A program made the translations under genes and the position numbers. A stretch of 64,000 nt of DNA from Tritrichomonas foetus (lineage: Eukaryota; Parabasalia; Tritrichomonadida; Tritrichomonadidae): positions 3,431 through 67,430 of the forward strand of contig MLAK01000314.1 of the NCBI GenBank assembly GCA_001839685.1, read 5' to 3'. The notes beneath the pieces are model-generated. The model searched no databases and was not told where the DNA came from. It saw nothing but the letters and a program-made list of their open reading frames with translations. Position 1 is the first letter of the stretch; each line of letters opens with the position of its first letter. Shown in pieces: positions 31,438-42,800 of the stretch.

Positions 31438-32871
31438 TTAATATCCTTGGAGTCTATTGGCTTGTAAGGTCAAGTTTGCTTCAATCACAGGGATGACTTC
31501 CTGATCAACATGACGCATTGGTGCATTAGTTTCTTGGTTAACAATGAACAAAGTATTTGGATTATCCATCAAATCTTTAGCAATAGCAGTGCCCGACATG
31601 TACTTGCGAACCATTGTCTTCAATTTCTGATTATGATCCATTAAAGCAGCTTTTTCTCTTTGTAAAGAAAGCTTATCAAGTAAGACTTTATTATATCGAC
31701 GATAGAACTTATCGAATAAATCACTTTCATCGACAAATTTACTATCGCCTTTCAATTGAAGCTTGAATTGTTTCATTTGACGCTGAATTTCTGGATCAGT
31801 TTCGACAACAGAAGTTGGGAAAGGTAAAACTTGTTCTTTTTCGGTTTCCATTTCTCGGTTAATTTCTGAGAACTTGAGAATTTTTTCAGCCAGACGAAGT
31901 TTATTTGCCAAATCATTATTTATGTCTTCAAAAGCGACCGATATTTCAGCAAGCTTGGCTGCTTCAATTCTCCTGAATTTAGCCATAATCTCTTTCAGTT
32001 CTCTGAAATGCAATGATAAGTTTTCTTTTTCTTGTCGGAGTCTGTCATTGGCTTCTTTTGACTCGCGCTCATTGCTGCGGATTTTTCTTCTCCAATGCGC
32101 GATTTCTGCAGCATTTTTGATGATATGCTCTTCATTTAACTTCATTTCTTTTTGACGTTTTTGATGCTTTTCAAGCATGACATTGAATTGATGCATTCGT
32201 CCTTCTGTTCTTTTCTTATAGTCTTCATACTTCACCTTGGATGCGGTTATGACTTGGTCTGTTTGAGCCATTAAATGCGTTTTCAAGGTCGTGATCATTT
32301 CTTGGTTTTTGATTTTGAGGGAATCTTCTTCTTGTCTATGTTTCATTGCAAGCTCTTTGTTTTTCAGATCATATTCATGCTCAATTGCATTAATGATGTC
32401 TTTTACTTCAGAAACATGCCTGTTGTATTCATTTAATGTTTTCTCACGATTTGTGTCATATTCATTTGAAATTGATGCCAGCGATGATTCAAATCGATCA
32501 TGCTCAAAGTTCAATCTCTTGTTTGCGAGGTTTGTTAATAACTCAAGATTGTATTTATGTGACCGCAGAGCAAATTGGTACTGCTTTTCACCTTCCTGGA
32601 GCCATTGGAGAAGGCGGGAAATGATTGAATCACATCTATCGAGTTGTTTCGTATATTTTGCTTTGATAACTTCGATATTTAACTTTTGCTGATTTAGTTT
32701 TTCGTATGCTAAAATATCGCGCCATTTGTCTTCAACGGCAGCTCGATTTATTAATTCATAATTTTTGAATTCTTCATAACGTTTGGCAAAATCTTGAATG
32801 CGGTGAATTTTTTCGAGATCAATTCGATTTGGATCAGGTGCCCTCCTTGCAGCTCTCTTTTTGGCAGGCAT
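31438..32871 (-). CDS. DRC2: Dynein regulatory complex subunit 2 (DRC2/CCDC65)
   Basis: 477 residues, close to the family length, coiled coil almost throughout after a basic K-K-R-A-A-R-R N-terminus. Recognisable family stretches: W-R-D-I-L near residue 50; Y-Q-F-A-L-R-S-H-K-Y-N near 100; A-E-K-I-L-K-F-S-E-I-N-R then E-K-E-Q-V-L-P-F near 335-350; and F-Y-R-R-Y-N-K-V-L-L-D-K-L-S-L-Q near 395, followed close to the end by N-P-N-T-L-F-I-V-N. DRC2 pairs with DRC1 to form the base of the nexin-dynein regulatory complex that links outer doublets and controls beating. This fits a motile flagellate. The assignment rests on remembered family patterns, not a search. Confidence 0.88.
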   Translation of the reverse strand: MPAKKRAARRAPDPNRIDLEKIHRIQDFAKRYEEFKNYELINRAAVEDKWRDILAYEKLNQQKLNIEVIKAKYTKQLDRCDSIISRLLQWLQEGEKQYQFALRSHKYNLELLTNLANKRLNFEHDRFESSLASISNEYDTNREKTLNEYNRHVSEVKDIINAIEHEYDLKNKELAMKHRQEEDSLKIKNQEMITTLKTHLMAQTDQVITASKVKYEDYKKRTEGRMHQFNVMLEKHQKRQKEMKLNEEHIIKNAAEIAHWRRKIRSNERESKEANDRLRQEKENLSLHFRELKEIMAKFRRIEAAKLAEISVAFEDINNDLANKLRLAEKILKFSEINREMETEKEQVLPFPTSVVETDPEIQRQMKQFKLQLKGDSKFVDESDLFDKFYRRYNKVLLDKLSLQREKAALMDHNQKLKTMVRKYMSGTAIAKDLMDNPNTLFIVNQETNAPMRHVDQEVIPVIEANLTLQANRLQGY

Positions 32872-33499
32872 TTCCAGAATTATTTATTTTATATTACGTT
32901 AACTTTTGAGATAAAATCTAAACGTGTTGTATGAAAAAGTTCAACGATATGCTTTGAAATAGAATTTCCTCATTTCTTAAAAAATCTAACCACATTCCGT
33001 CTTAAGTGCCAATTAATCTACATTCTATCGTAACTTCGAGAAGAGATTCACATACATTTCTAGTGTACCAAAATCTTCATTTAACAAGAACACACAATTC
33101 TTAATTGCTTTTCATCATGTCAAATAGCATTTACCTTATTTTTGAGAATTTCGAGAAGTCGATTTGGAATCTTTGTTAAACTTTATCGCCATATTTCTGT
33201 TTCTAGTGCAATTTTTCCCAAAATGAATAATTCATTTTACTTATAAATAAAACTCACGTTGGTCACCAAAATGACATGTTCCAGAATTACGTAATTAATT
33301 GTGTACAGAATTACTATAAGTGACTTATATAATAGTTTATAGACAGGGATTTTTCCAAAGACAAGCAACACAAAAACTAGAGAGTGTTCACGAACTGCGT
33401 TAAAATGAAATGTGATGTGAAAAATGTGAAGTAAAAAAAGTTGATTTGTAGATGAGAATAGAATGGTATTTATTTAAAAACATAATTATTTCATATTAA
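32872..33499. other. Intergenic, no gene seen
   Basis: AT-rich spacer between the DRC2 start and the end of the second Myb gene. Confidence 0.5.
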
Positions 33500-34306
33500 T
33501 TAATTCAAACCGAAGAAAAGTGAATCGAATTCATTTTCATTTTCTTCATAGAGGAATTCTGTTCCTTCGAATTCAACATCGAAGACTGGAATGTCTTCAA
33601 TGCTAATTGGCGCATCAATGAATGGGTCAAATGCGTTGCTGATCTGTTGGACATTTTGTTCCACAATTTGTGGTTGTTGAACATTAATGGAAATGTTTAT
33701 TTGTTGTGGAACGAATTGTTGTGGAATGTATTGTTGTTGTGTTTGAGCTTGTTGAGCAATTTGTTGTGGAATATATTGTTGTGACATGTTATGTGAAATT
33801 TGTGGTGCATAAAAATTATTTGAAGGCTCAGGTGAAGAAACGTTGCTTTCACTTGATGAGTCGGTCGATGATGAAACCGAGCTATTTTCAATTGATGCCA
33901 TTTTCTTCATTTGCTTGCGCTTCAAAACGTTGTATCTGTTTTTCATCATTTGATCGGTTCTGTTTGGGAAAAATCTCGAAATCTTAACCCATTTCTGTCC
34001 AATTTCTTGAACCTTTTGAACAAGGAGTGTATCCTCTTCAATTGTCCAGCGTGAGGTATTCAAAGATGGTGAAAGGTAGTTCTGATATCTTTCGCGAACT
34101 TGTCTTGGATTTCTTCCTGGCATTCTGTTGGCAATTTCGTTCCAGTTCTCACCAAGTTCAATGACAAGGTTTTTCAGTGTCTCGTCGTCGTCGATTGTGA
34201 ACTTGGCATGTGGCTTGTAATTTCTTTTTGATGTGGATTGTGCTGGTGATACAACAGATTGTTGTTCATCAAGGACTTCAGTGAAGTTGTTGTAGGCTGA
34301 GATCAT
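33500..34306 (-). CDS. R2R3-type Myb DNA-binding protein
   Basis: 268 residues. Two Myb repeats at about 33-135: F-T-I-D-D-D-E, N-W-N-E-I-A-N-R-M-P-G-R, Q-V-R-E-R-Y-Q-N-Y-L-S-P, then R-W-T-I-E-E-D, K-W-V-K-I-S-R-F-F-P-N-R-T-D and M-K-N-R-Y. A Ser-rich linker is followed by a Gln-rich segment (about 173-220) with P-Q-Q-(I/F) repeats and an acidic Phe-containing tail, typical of an activator. It is a clear paralogue in layout of the Myb protein at 3742-4848. An initiator-like TCATTT lies 21 nt upstream. Confidence 0.9.
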   Translation of the reverse strand: MISAYNNFTEVLDEQQSVVSPAQSTSKRNYKPHAKFTIDDDETLKNLVIELGENWNEIANRMPGRNPRQVRERYQNYLSPSLNTSRWTIEEDTLLVQKVQEIGQKWVKISRFFPNRTDQMMKNRYNVLKRKQMKKMASIENSSVSSSTDSSSESNVSSPEPSNNFYAPQISHNMSQQYIPQQIAQQAQTQQQYIPQQFVPQQINISINVQQPQIVEQNVQQISNAFDPFIDAPISIEDIPVFDVEFEGTEFLYEENENEFDSLFFGLN

Positions 34307-34323
34307 CTTGGAATCAAGCTAAA

Positions 34324-34329
34324 AAATGA
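34324..34329 (-). promoter_or_regulatory. Initiator-like motif of the second Myb gene
   Basis: TCATTT on the minus strand, presumed +1 A at 34327, 21 nt before the ATG. Confidence 0.5.
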
Positions 34330-34440
34330 TATCATGTCACTAAATTGGTACTCGCATTCAATTAATGTCGTGAAACAAATCATTTGTCTAACTTTTTGTT
34401 AAGGGCTGTCTTGCAACAAATCATCAAGCACAACTTTTTG

Positions 34441-34575
34441 TGTCGATTAGGCATTTAGCAAATCATTTTGTGCAATTTTGTCGACGATAAGGCGAACGTT
34501 AAGACATTTAACAAATCATTATGCAGTATTTGCCAACGATAAGGAGAACGTTAAGGCTTTTAACAAATCACCTGC
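34441..34575. repeat. Imperfect tandem repeat, about 53-bp period, upstream of Myb gene
   Basis: Three diverged units each contain a CGAT(A/T)AGG..(G/C)-type phrase followed by TTTAACAAATCA; the second (from 34481) and third (from 34533) share ACGATAAGG.GAACGTTAAG. It lies 130-270 bp upstream of the Myb ATG, so it could carry repeated upstream binding sites, but that is inference. Confidence 0.7.
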
Positions 34576-35278
34576 CACACTTCATCAAAATAAAAATGCG
34601 TTAACTTTTTCTAATAGATTGTTTGAATAAAATGGAAAGTTGTATTGAATGAAAATAATGACTTTTTGTGTTTATCATACTTTCCATTTGAAAATGTTTG
34701 TATTCTATCAGAAAAATTGAAAATTATTCACATAAACAAATGTATAATTGAAAACTGTTTTTTATTTTCTTTTTGTTAAATCGGATATAAAATATTGTAT
34801 TTTTTATTTCACATAAATCATTGAAAAATCAAAATCTACATTGAAAACGTGTTGATAGATCCGATATCTCTCTTTTCGAGAGTTAAAGTTTTAATTACAG
34901 TTTCCTACCACTCTGCATTTATTTAAAGTCAATATCAAAGATAATTATCTATCATACGCAAGTTGATAAATAATCGTTTAATTATGGTCAACAAGCACGT
35001 ATAACACACTGATAATGTTATGAATACAATCTAATTCATAAATTAACAATATTATTTTATGATGAATTACGAATATTATCGATGAAAGTAGTTTTTTCAA
35101 TCTGGTGATGTGATAATTCAATGCATGAACAACAAATGATATTCATTGAAGTAAAATATTGTCAAATAAGATGTATACAAACCAAATAGTCTTAACGTAC
35201 GAAATCACTAAAATGATCCTTATCATCAGTATTACTTAATACCATCAGTCAAAAATCAAAACCCAAATAGCTAAAAGA

Positions 35279-35377
35279 ATGACGAAAATTTCCCTTATCG
35301 CAAACTTCGCAAATGGCCGAATTCAAAAATATTTCGAAAATGATTCTGAAGAAGCTATTGTTTCAGTTTTCGGGTGA
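35279..35377 (+). CDS. Short coding-like ORF inside TIR element (copy 3)
   Basis: Same 32-codon frame as 12173-12271, intact from ATG to TGA. Confidence 0.3.
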   Translation: MTKISLIANFANGRIQKYFENDSEEAIVSVFG

Positions 35378-35670
35378 ACAGCTTTCAGTCAATTGTTAAA
35401 TCTATTTTTTATAGTTATGAGCCATATTTATTCATAGTTTTGAAATTTTGCAACAATTAAACCGAAAAAAGAGCGATTTTGGAGAAAGCCTAAAAAAAAA
35501 TTGTGAGAAGCTTTTTTTCCAAGAATCACAAAGATTATAATACTGCTTCCCATAATTCTATTTACACTTCTTCTATCGATTTTTAATTAAAAATCGCGAA
35601 AATTTTGATAGTTTTAACTCAGTGATGTTTAATTAATTCAATTTCCATTTGACAAATATGAATGTATTGA

Positions 35671-35886
35671 AATCTTTTCTGTCATAAAATTTTAGTATAT
35701 GAAGAAAATAGACTGGCAGTCCTCAACAGCACATTCTCAAGCAGGGATACAGATACAACGATTGAAAGACCAATTCAAGAAAAATGGAATCCAATATGTT
35801 TTTTTCCAGACTTGATGCCAAGTGAATTTTCTGATGACTCGCCATTTAGATGGCAAAACATTCGTAATCTTCTCATTGATGCCTAA
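35671..35886 (+). pseudogene. Coding-like 3' remnant inside TIR element (copy 3)
   Basis: Same open frame as 12565-12780, ending in TAA and sharing the two residue changes of copy 2. Confidence 0.38.
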
Positions 35887-36264
35887 ATTTTTTTTATTTA
35901 TATCAAAATTATTAATATTTTTTTTATACTTCATTTTTGTATTTTGGAAAACATTATAATTTTCGATGGAGGGTCATATGATAATAAAAAGCACGATTTA
36001 TGATAAGAAATAATCAAGATATTAATGCTATAAAATCACTTTTTATCTCAATAATTCTCAGAAATTTCTGTTGGGTTTATTTTTTTCTCACAATTTTTTT
36101 TTGGATTTGGTTTTCTCTGTATCTTGATTNTTAAATTATAATATTTATATATTATTAATAGGATTACAATTAAATAATATTTAGATGACAATAATATCAA
36201 CAATTATTCATTTAGATCTCTCAATAGTCTTCTACATCTAGAGCTAGTTAGTTTGTATACATCT

Positions 36265-36762
36265 GTCAAATAGAGAAAATCATTCTTTTGGGAATCGCAT
36301 CCAAAGATTTACTACATGTTTGCTTCCTCGATAATTATTCCAATATTCTGATCCACTCTCATAAACTATACATTTGAATGCGAATAATCACATCGAAATA
36401 GATAAATAACAACCAAAAAACTATTTACACCTGCCCAATATGACAGCAATATCTTCGGAAACTGATTATGTTTTCTTTTATTTTATAGTTCTGCATAGTT
36501 CAACTATGATAGAATTTCTTTCATAAAATTTGAGGGAGTATTTGGCCAATTCATCAAGACAATCATTCTTATTTGTAGTGGAATATACTACATTCAGTTT
36601 CTAATCGATTAGAAACAGTTTTAATGAAGGAAAATCTTTAGTTAGGAAAAAGGTCAAATTCAACTTCACAAAAACTGCATTCCAGAATTAGTTTTGTGAA
36701 GAGATGCTTTTTGGACAAAATCTCATAAAGAAAACATAAAAAAATGAGACATTTATTTATTT
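36265..36762. other. Intergenic, no gene seen
   Basis: AT-rich spacer between the third TIR element and the mutarotase gene. Confidence 0.5.
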
Positions 36763-37581
36763 TTACTTAACGATGGTAGTCTTGGCACCCAAAACGTGTT
36801 CCTCGTTTGGACCAAGATGAATAATATCACCTGAAGTATTAGCAGCTTCAATACAGACGTACTTACGGTAATCATTATCTGGCATATCGTTGAATCCTGA
36901 TGCGCGTTCCCAGATGTTCCAGACGACTGAGCAGTTGCTTCCCTCTCTCTCCACTCGGATTGTTCTATTTTTCACTTCATCGTGAAGTTCAATTGGGGCT
37001 GTTGTTGGATAGTATTCTCTATCGACTTCACCAAAAATTCTGAGTGGATTTTCAGAGTGTGGAAGCGGTTTGGCACTTTTTTCAGAAAATGGAACATTTT
37101 CCAGTCCTGTGATGTGAATCTTCTCGATATCGCCAATTGAATAATACGTATGGAGTGCTGCTGTCATGTCGTATGCCTTTGGTCCGTTTATTGTCTTCAA
37201 TGTCTGATGTAGTGTTTTATCGTTCATATTGAATTCGGCGATCGCCTTCATTTCTGGATCGTTGATAGAAAGCGAGAGTTTTACGTGAACTGAACCATCG
37301 CTTAAAATTTCGGCAACGTCTTCATTCCATTCACTGATTCTTGCATATCCGTGCGATGGAGAGCGGACTGGTCCAAACCATGGCCAGCAAACTGGAACTC
37401 CGCCACGGATGGCTTTTGATTTGTCGAAAATTGCGGTTTCTGAGAGATATAAAACTTCATCCTGATCTTTTGGCTTCCAGGAAAGAAGGTGAGCGCCGTG
37501 GAGTGTGAGGGATGTTTCTACGAGCGGTGTCTTGAATGAGAGAATTGAAAGTCCGTTCTTGCTTGTCCTTGTGATTGACAT
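36763..37581 (-). CDS. Hexose-6-phosphate mutarotase (glucose-6-phosphate 1-epimerase, YeaD-like)
   Basis: 272 residues, the normal size of the YeaD-type aldose-1-epimerase branch. It interconverts alpha and beta anomers of glucose 6-phosphate in the cytosol, feeding glycolysis and glycogen metabolism. Visible motifs: G-A-H-L-L-S-W near residue 30; R-G-G-V-P-V-C-W-P-W-F-G near 59, the phosphate-binding signature; H-G-Y-A-R near 77; A-L-H-T-Y-Y with the catalytic His; and V-W-N-I-W plus C-I-E-A-A-N with the catalytic Glu near 249. All expected active-site residues are present. An initiator-like TCATTT lies 22 nt upstream. A general galactose mutarotase is less likely given the R-G-G-V-P block. 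Confidence 0.92.
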   Translation of the reverse strand: MSITRTSKNGLSILSFKTPLVETSLTLHGAHLLSWKPKDQDEVLYLSETAIFDKSKAIRGGVPVCWPWFGPVRSPSHGYARISEWNEDVAEILSDGSVHVKLSLSINDPEMKAIAEFNMNDKTLHQTLKTINGPKAYDMTAALHTYYSIGDIEKIHITGLENVPFSEKSAKPLPHSENPLRIFGEVDREYYPTTAPIELHDEVKNRTIRVEREGSNCSVVWNIWERASGFNDMPDNDYRKYVCIEAANTSGDIIHLGPNEEHVLGAKTTIVK

Positions 37582-37599
37582 TTTTGATGTTTCTTTTTT

Positions 37600-37605
37600 A
37601 AATGA
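37600..37605 (-). promoter_or_regulatory. Initiator-like motif of the mutarotase gene
   Basis: TCATTT on the minus strand, presumed +1 A at 37603, 22 nt before the ATG. Confidence 0.5.
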
Positions 37606-38410
37606 GGAGGTGAGTTGAACTTTTTTTCGTCATGTGACGCTACCGTGAGTGAAATAAATAGTCAAATCACAGACCATAAACGGGTTTGATTGATTATAAC
37701 TTTTTCAGAGAAAGTTGGGTCGGGGTGATGAGAACGACCATTTATATATGGAATTTTGATGGGTGTGATCTCACTTGTCACAGAGCAAATTTGAACAGCA
37801 ATCTGATCAAGGTCAATGATCTTTTCTAAACATTAAACATTAACAGAATATTCAAATCACGTATTATGAATAGAGTATTCTTGATAAAAATATTTCTCTT
37901 TATATTTAAACAATTATTTGTCGAGGTGGCTTTTTAGGAAAAATTTTCAAGTATTGGCAATTTGAAGTGTGGGAAACCAAAAATAACGATAACATACACA
38001 AAAACAACAAACAAACAAGCAAAATAAAGTATTGATATTTTATACGTTTTCTATCGTAAATTTTTGAGCACGATATCACTTATCTAAGAATATCTTTTTT
38101 GATTACGGGCTTTCTTTTGTGAAATAATAATATCATTTGGTGTTCATTGAATAGAATTCCAAAATTAAATAATGAGTCAAAGCTAAAAATTGTATCTCAT
38201 GAATGTTTGGTTGTTTCATGAAGAGTTAAAGTCAAAGCTCAAATGAAATAGAAAATTTAACTGAATTGAGCTACAACAATTAAGCTTTTAAATATTGTTG
38301 AGTCAATAAATATTCTTTCTTTCCTTTGATGATATATTATCAGGAATGTGAATAGAATATTTTCTGATTTTTCAATAAATGATAACATTCTAAAAAACAA
38401 AATTGAGGAT
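37606..38410. other. Intergenic, no gene seen
   Basis: AT-rich spacer without a supported feature. Confidence 0.5.
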
Positions 38411-39202
38411 TTAAATTTTGAATTTGCGACGAAGTCTTTCATCTCCATCTCTGTCGAAAACAACAATTTCCCCTGATAAATCAAAAATATAAGTTTTCCC
38501 TTTTAAAAAACGAACTTCTTCTCTTCCGCTAGCGAAAATTCGTATTTCTGCGCCACTTTTATCAGTATATTCGAGTGTCTTTGAAGAAAAATAAAAGTAC
38601 GCCTTACATTCATCAGGAAATAAAATTTCTTCATCTTTGTTTTCGTGGCGTGTAAAGATAAATTTTTTATTTTTAATAACAACACTCCCATCATTGTATA
38701 TATAGGCTGCATCACCATTAGAGTAGTCTAAGCGCTTGACATTTTCTGTCACTCGTCTTGAAGAAATTAGCTGCTTTGGCTGATAATTTAATAAAATACG
38801 ATAACCATTAAGAGTTATTGGCGCCAAAGAGAAGCTTCCGTGATATTGATTTAAAATCATTCTAAAAAGACGTAAATTTCTGAAAGTTTGGAAAATCCGT
38901 TTCACTTTGTGATCGATTTTTAATCCGTTTGAAAAAATGACATAAGTTGGCTGGCTTTGTGCTGAAAGTGAAGAAGATGAAGATTCAATTGCAATTTCTA
39001 TCGTCCGCTTTTCAAGATCGTCGATTATCGCTTCCAAATCTTTGAGCTGTTGAGTTAGATCTTCCTCCAATATGACAAGATCATCTATTGTAGTTCTTAA
39101 AACCGATGACGATGACTCATCTGGCAATTCATCTTCATACGATGACAGCACGCTTGAGGAAGATTCCATTTGAAAATTCTGAAGATGACGTTTAAAATTC
39201 AA
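38411..39202 (-). CDS. Small protein with possible TCP10/CPAP-type G-box domain
   Basis: 263 residues; the Met at codon 12 (39169) is an equally good start. A Ser/Glu-rich head with several S-S-S-S-V-L stretches is followed by a short predicted coiled coil (about 45-75). From about residue 155 there is a regular ladder of short beta strands with turns, for example Y-S-N-G-D, Y-N-D-G-S, F-P-D-E and F-D-R-D-G-D. This spacing resembles the G-box (TCP10 C-terminal) domain of centriolar CPAP/SAS-4. If right, it would act at basal bodies, plausible in a flagellate, but the PN2-3 tubulin-binding part of CPAP is absent. Alternatively an unrelated beta-ladder protein. Confidence 0.6.
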   Translation of the reverse strand: MNFKRHLQNFQMESSSSVLSSYEDELPDESSSSVLRTTIDDLVILEEDLTQQLKDLEAIIDDLEKRTIEIAIESSSSSLSAQSQPTYVIFSNGLKIDHKVKRIFQTFRNLRLFRMILNQYHGSFSLAPITLNGYRILLNYQPKQLISSRRVTENVKRLDYSNGDAAYIYNDGSVVIKNKKFIFTRHENKDEEILFPDECKAYFYFSSKTLEYTDKSGAEIRIFASGREEVRFLKGKTYIFDLSGEIVVFDRDGDERLRRKFKI

Positions 39203-39566
39203 AATCTCATTCCATGCTTATCTGGTCAGAAAGTCTGAATACAAGTTTTTAGATAAAAATTTGAAGTGATTTGACTTTTAAAGAAAAAAGTAAAGCACAT
39301 AATGACTAGATATGTTTTTGAAACAAAGCATCATGACAATACAATCATTTTTGATTCACAATTTTCAATCAATCCAAACATTTATTCATGATGCAGAATC
39401 AAATGAAGCAAGATATTTTTTAGATTATTTAAAATATGATCACGATAAATGATTATGATCAGATTTTATATTATTTGCTTGATTGGAGAGAATTGAAAAT
39501 CATTCTGAATAGGTGATTTACATTAAAATTATTATAAGGTTTTATCAATTTTTCAATAGGTAGTAA

Positions 39567-39646
39567 GGTTGTTTGGCCGAGTGGTCCAAGGCGCCAGTTT
39601 AAGGCACTGGTCCGAGAGGGCGTGGGTTCGAACCCCACAGCAACCA
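39567..39646 (+). tRNA. tRNA-Leu (anticodon AAG)
   Basis: 80-nt class II tRNA. Acceptor GGTTGTT pairs with AGCAACC (39639-39645), discriminator A at 39646; D stem GCC/GGC; anticodon stem CCAGT/ACTGG with the loop holding AAG at 39601-39603; a variable arm; T stem GTGGG/CCCAC with TTCGAAC loop (B box). No intron. Seven T at 39647-39653 form a pol III terminator. The long variable arm plus AAG anticodon gives leucine, reading CUU and CUC after A34 modification. Confidence 0.97.
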
Positions 39647-39653
39647 TTTTTTT
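39647..39653 (+). terminator. Pol III terminator of the tRNA
   Basis: Seven consecutive T immediately after the discriminator base. Confidence 0.85.
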
Positions 39654-39858
39654 ATTATATAAATATTGCATTTTCGGATATTTCAGATTCTCCTTTGTTT
39701 CCAATTCCAGCAAACATACTCCTAATTAAATGTGTTATTTTCTATATATATGTTTCTTCTGAAATAAACTTCTATCGAGCTTTTAAAATAAAGAGATCCA
39801 AAAATGAATGAAAAAAATATATTTTTTAGATAAAAAAAATTTTTCGCAATAAACAAAA

Positions 39859-42800
39859 TTATTTTCGCGTTGACCTCGAGCTCTTCCTCTTTCTCGAAGC
39901 CGAATTTCCGTTATCATCTGAATCACTGTTCCTTAGCTTCCAATTTGGTAATGGTGGTGCATTTTTCCCTCCAAAAGCATTTGCATTCCCTGTATTCCTT
40001 ACTCTAACCTCGCTTGAAACGTAGTTTGCGTCAACGAGTCTGTCTAAACCTTCATCGCTTCCATAAAGTTTTGTTTCAAGCTTTACATCTTCTGAACTAC
40101 TGGACGAACTCATTCTTCTCCGATGCGGTACCATTTTCGGATTAGGTTTTCCTTTTCTTTTCAGATCAGGATTCTTCAAAAGTCTGCGACTGTTTCTATT
40201 CCTATTTCTGATGTCAGAATCGTCAGAATTTGATTCAGAATCAGAATCATCATAATTTTGACGTCTTTTTGGCTTTTGATTCTTTTTGTAATTGTCATTT
40301 TCATCAGTTGAAGAATCATCAGAATTATGATTTCTTGAATATCTACCTGACTTTTTAATACTAATTTTAATATTTCTGCTTCTTCGCTTTAAACCTGGAT
40401 CAGAATCAGAATCAGAGTTTGAGTCAGAGTCAGAATCTCGTCGAGTGTTTCGTTTTTGTGGTGGATTTCGACGAAGGGGCTTTCTAACATCGTCTGAAGA
40501 AGAAGAATCTTCAGAAGAATCATCATTTCTATTTTTACGTGATTGGCTTAGTATTCTTTTGGAAGATTGGTTCTTTCGTCGAGAATTTCTTTGATTGAAT
40601 TCATCACTGTCACTTTCATCATCTGAAGAAGAATCTTGATGATTTTTCCGTTTGGAAAGTGTGATGGAAATCTTTTTCTTTGTTGATTTTCGATTTCGGG
40701 GGGATTCATCACTGTCGCTTTCACTATCTGTATTATTTCGATTCCTTTGTGATTTTCTTTGTAATTTCCTTCGATTAAAATCATCAGAATCTTCATCAGT
40801 GTCAGAATCACTGTCAATTCCTCTTTTTGTCACTTTTCTTGAACTCCTTCTTCGATTTTCATCAGAATCAGAATCATTATTTGCTCTCTTTCGGGTAGAT
40901 TTTCTGTGTCTGTAATCATCATCATCAGTTTCTTCTGAATCAGATGAAGATTGGTAACGACGAGAATTCTTTTTCTGTTTTCGAATTCTTTCCGATGATG
41001 ATGTTGATGGAGTGTCAGGTTCATCAGTTGTGTCAGAATCAGAGCTAGCTCCATTATTATTCGGATTGAAAGGCTGTGGTGGAGGAAGAAGATTATTGAA
41101 TGCATTTGGATTATTCAATTTTCGAACATCTGGATTCATTGTTGAAAATGTCGTAAACAATTCAATGTATCGAGTATTTTCTTCTATTACATATTCTCCC
41201 ATTGATGGGGTATTGTAGACAGACATATTATCTATTTCAACATCTTCAATTTTTCCACCTTCTCGTGGAATGTCTCCGATTTTCTGGAATGGAAGTGGCA
41301 CATAAAGTTCTTCACAAACAAGAGAATGACGCTTCATATCTGGTAATTTGAATCTCTTACACATTCCACGTGAGATTTCATTCACCAGTTTTTGGATTTG
41401 CTCATCAGCAGGGAATGGCAAATCATTTGGCATCTTGGCTTTATTTCTATGAGAATTGATAGCTTGAATAAAACCAATTTGTAATTCACTTAATGTTCGA
41501 ATGACAACATCCTTTTCATCAGCATCGGCGTGTTGAGTAATCTTTTGGGCATCAATGATTGGAAACTGGAAAGAAACCAAAGAATTACATCCATCAACAG
41601 CTTCAACAAGAGTGCTGAGTTTATCTGTCGATAATAAATTATTTCCATCGATGTTCAATTTTTGTAATTTAGTTTCAGGTCGATGTAAAATCTGATTAAT
41701 GAATGGAATTAATGAATCGCCAATCTCATTATTGGAAATATCAAGATTTAAGATTGATGATCGCTTGGAATTCGAATCTGGTCTTGCTAATTTTCTCAAT
41801 AAACTTGTGAGGGTTTCTTCAAGGTGTTTCTCATTGCTGCCAGCAAGAGATAATGTTTCAATTCTTTTAATATCAAGGAGCTTCACAAGAAGATCGTCAA
41901 TTCCTTCCATTGTTTTGTCAAAGTTTCCATTCAATGAAAGTTCTTGAAGATTTTTCATTCTCATAAATAAAGGAATCAAGTTTTTGAGATCATTTTCATC
42001 CATGTTATTGTAATCAAGTGACAATGCTTTCCATTTATTCAAACCACGACTTAAAAATTCACGGAATAAAGGAAGAAGGTTTTCATCATTAAGATTAAGA
42101 CCGTTCAAATGTAATGAAAAGTTTTCAAGTGTTTCATTTTTGCCAATTTGGTTAATTATTTCAGCGATAACTTCAGGTTCTAAATTCATATAACTTAAAT
42201 CTAAGGCAGAGAGTGTTTTTGAGTTATGAATAAGTATTTTGAGTTGCTTTAAGGCTTCTTCATCCAATGTCGATCCACGTAAAACCAATGTTTTGATTGG
42301 CTGTTGGAATTTATTCAAAATTTCGAGGATTTTTGTTAATCCTTCTGTAATTGAACCGAAATCTAAATATTCGAGAGAAGAGTTATGTTTTGAAAGCGTT
42401 CTCATGAATGATTCAAAACCTTTTTGTGCTTCTGAACCACTCATGTCATTTCCTGCATATAAAAGGAATCTTAAATGCCACGCATTATCATTTTCTGAAA
42501 GGGCATTAAAGATTTTCTCACTTGCATTGTTTTCTATATCACAATATGATAAATTCAAATAAAGAAGAGGTTCTTGTGAATATTCAATAATGCTTGCAAA
42601 TGATTCAAAGTTTTCTAATTTGTTATATGAAAGATTCCAATAAGATACAGAAAACTTTTCGCATTTATGAATGGCTTCGGATAAGTCTTCAAGACCTGAA
42701 ATTGCGCCACAATTTTCAAAATGAACAATTCGAAGATTATCATTAAGTGAAACTAATGGAATAAAGGATGAAAGTAAATCTGGTCTAAATAGATTACATG

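Larger units (their letters stand above)
35169..36264. mobile_element. 1,096-bp TIR element, copy 3
   Basis: Same length, termini and orientation as copies 1 and 2, flanked by the 8-bp direct repeat GTCAAATA. The palindrome is at 35577-35596. One N lies at about 36130. Confidence 0.92.
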
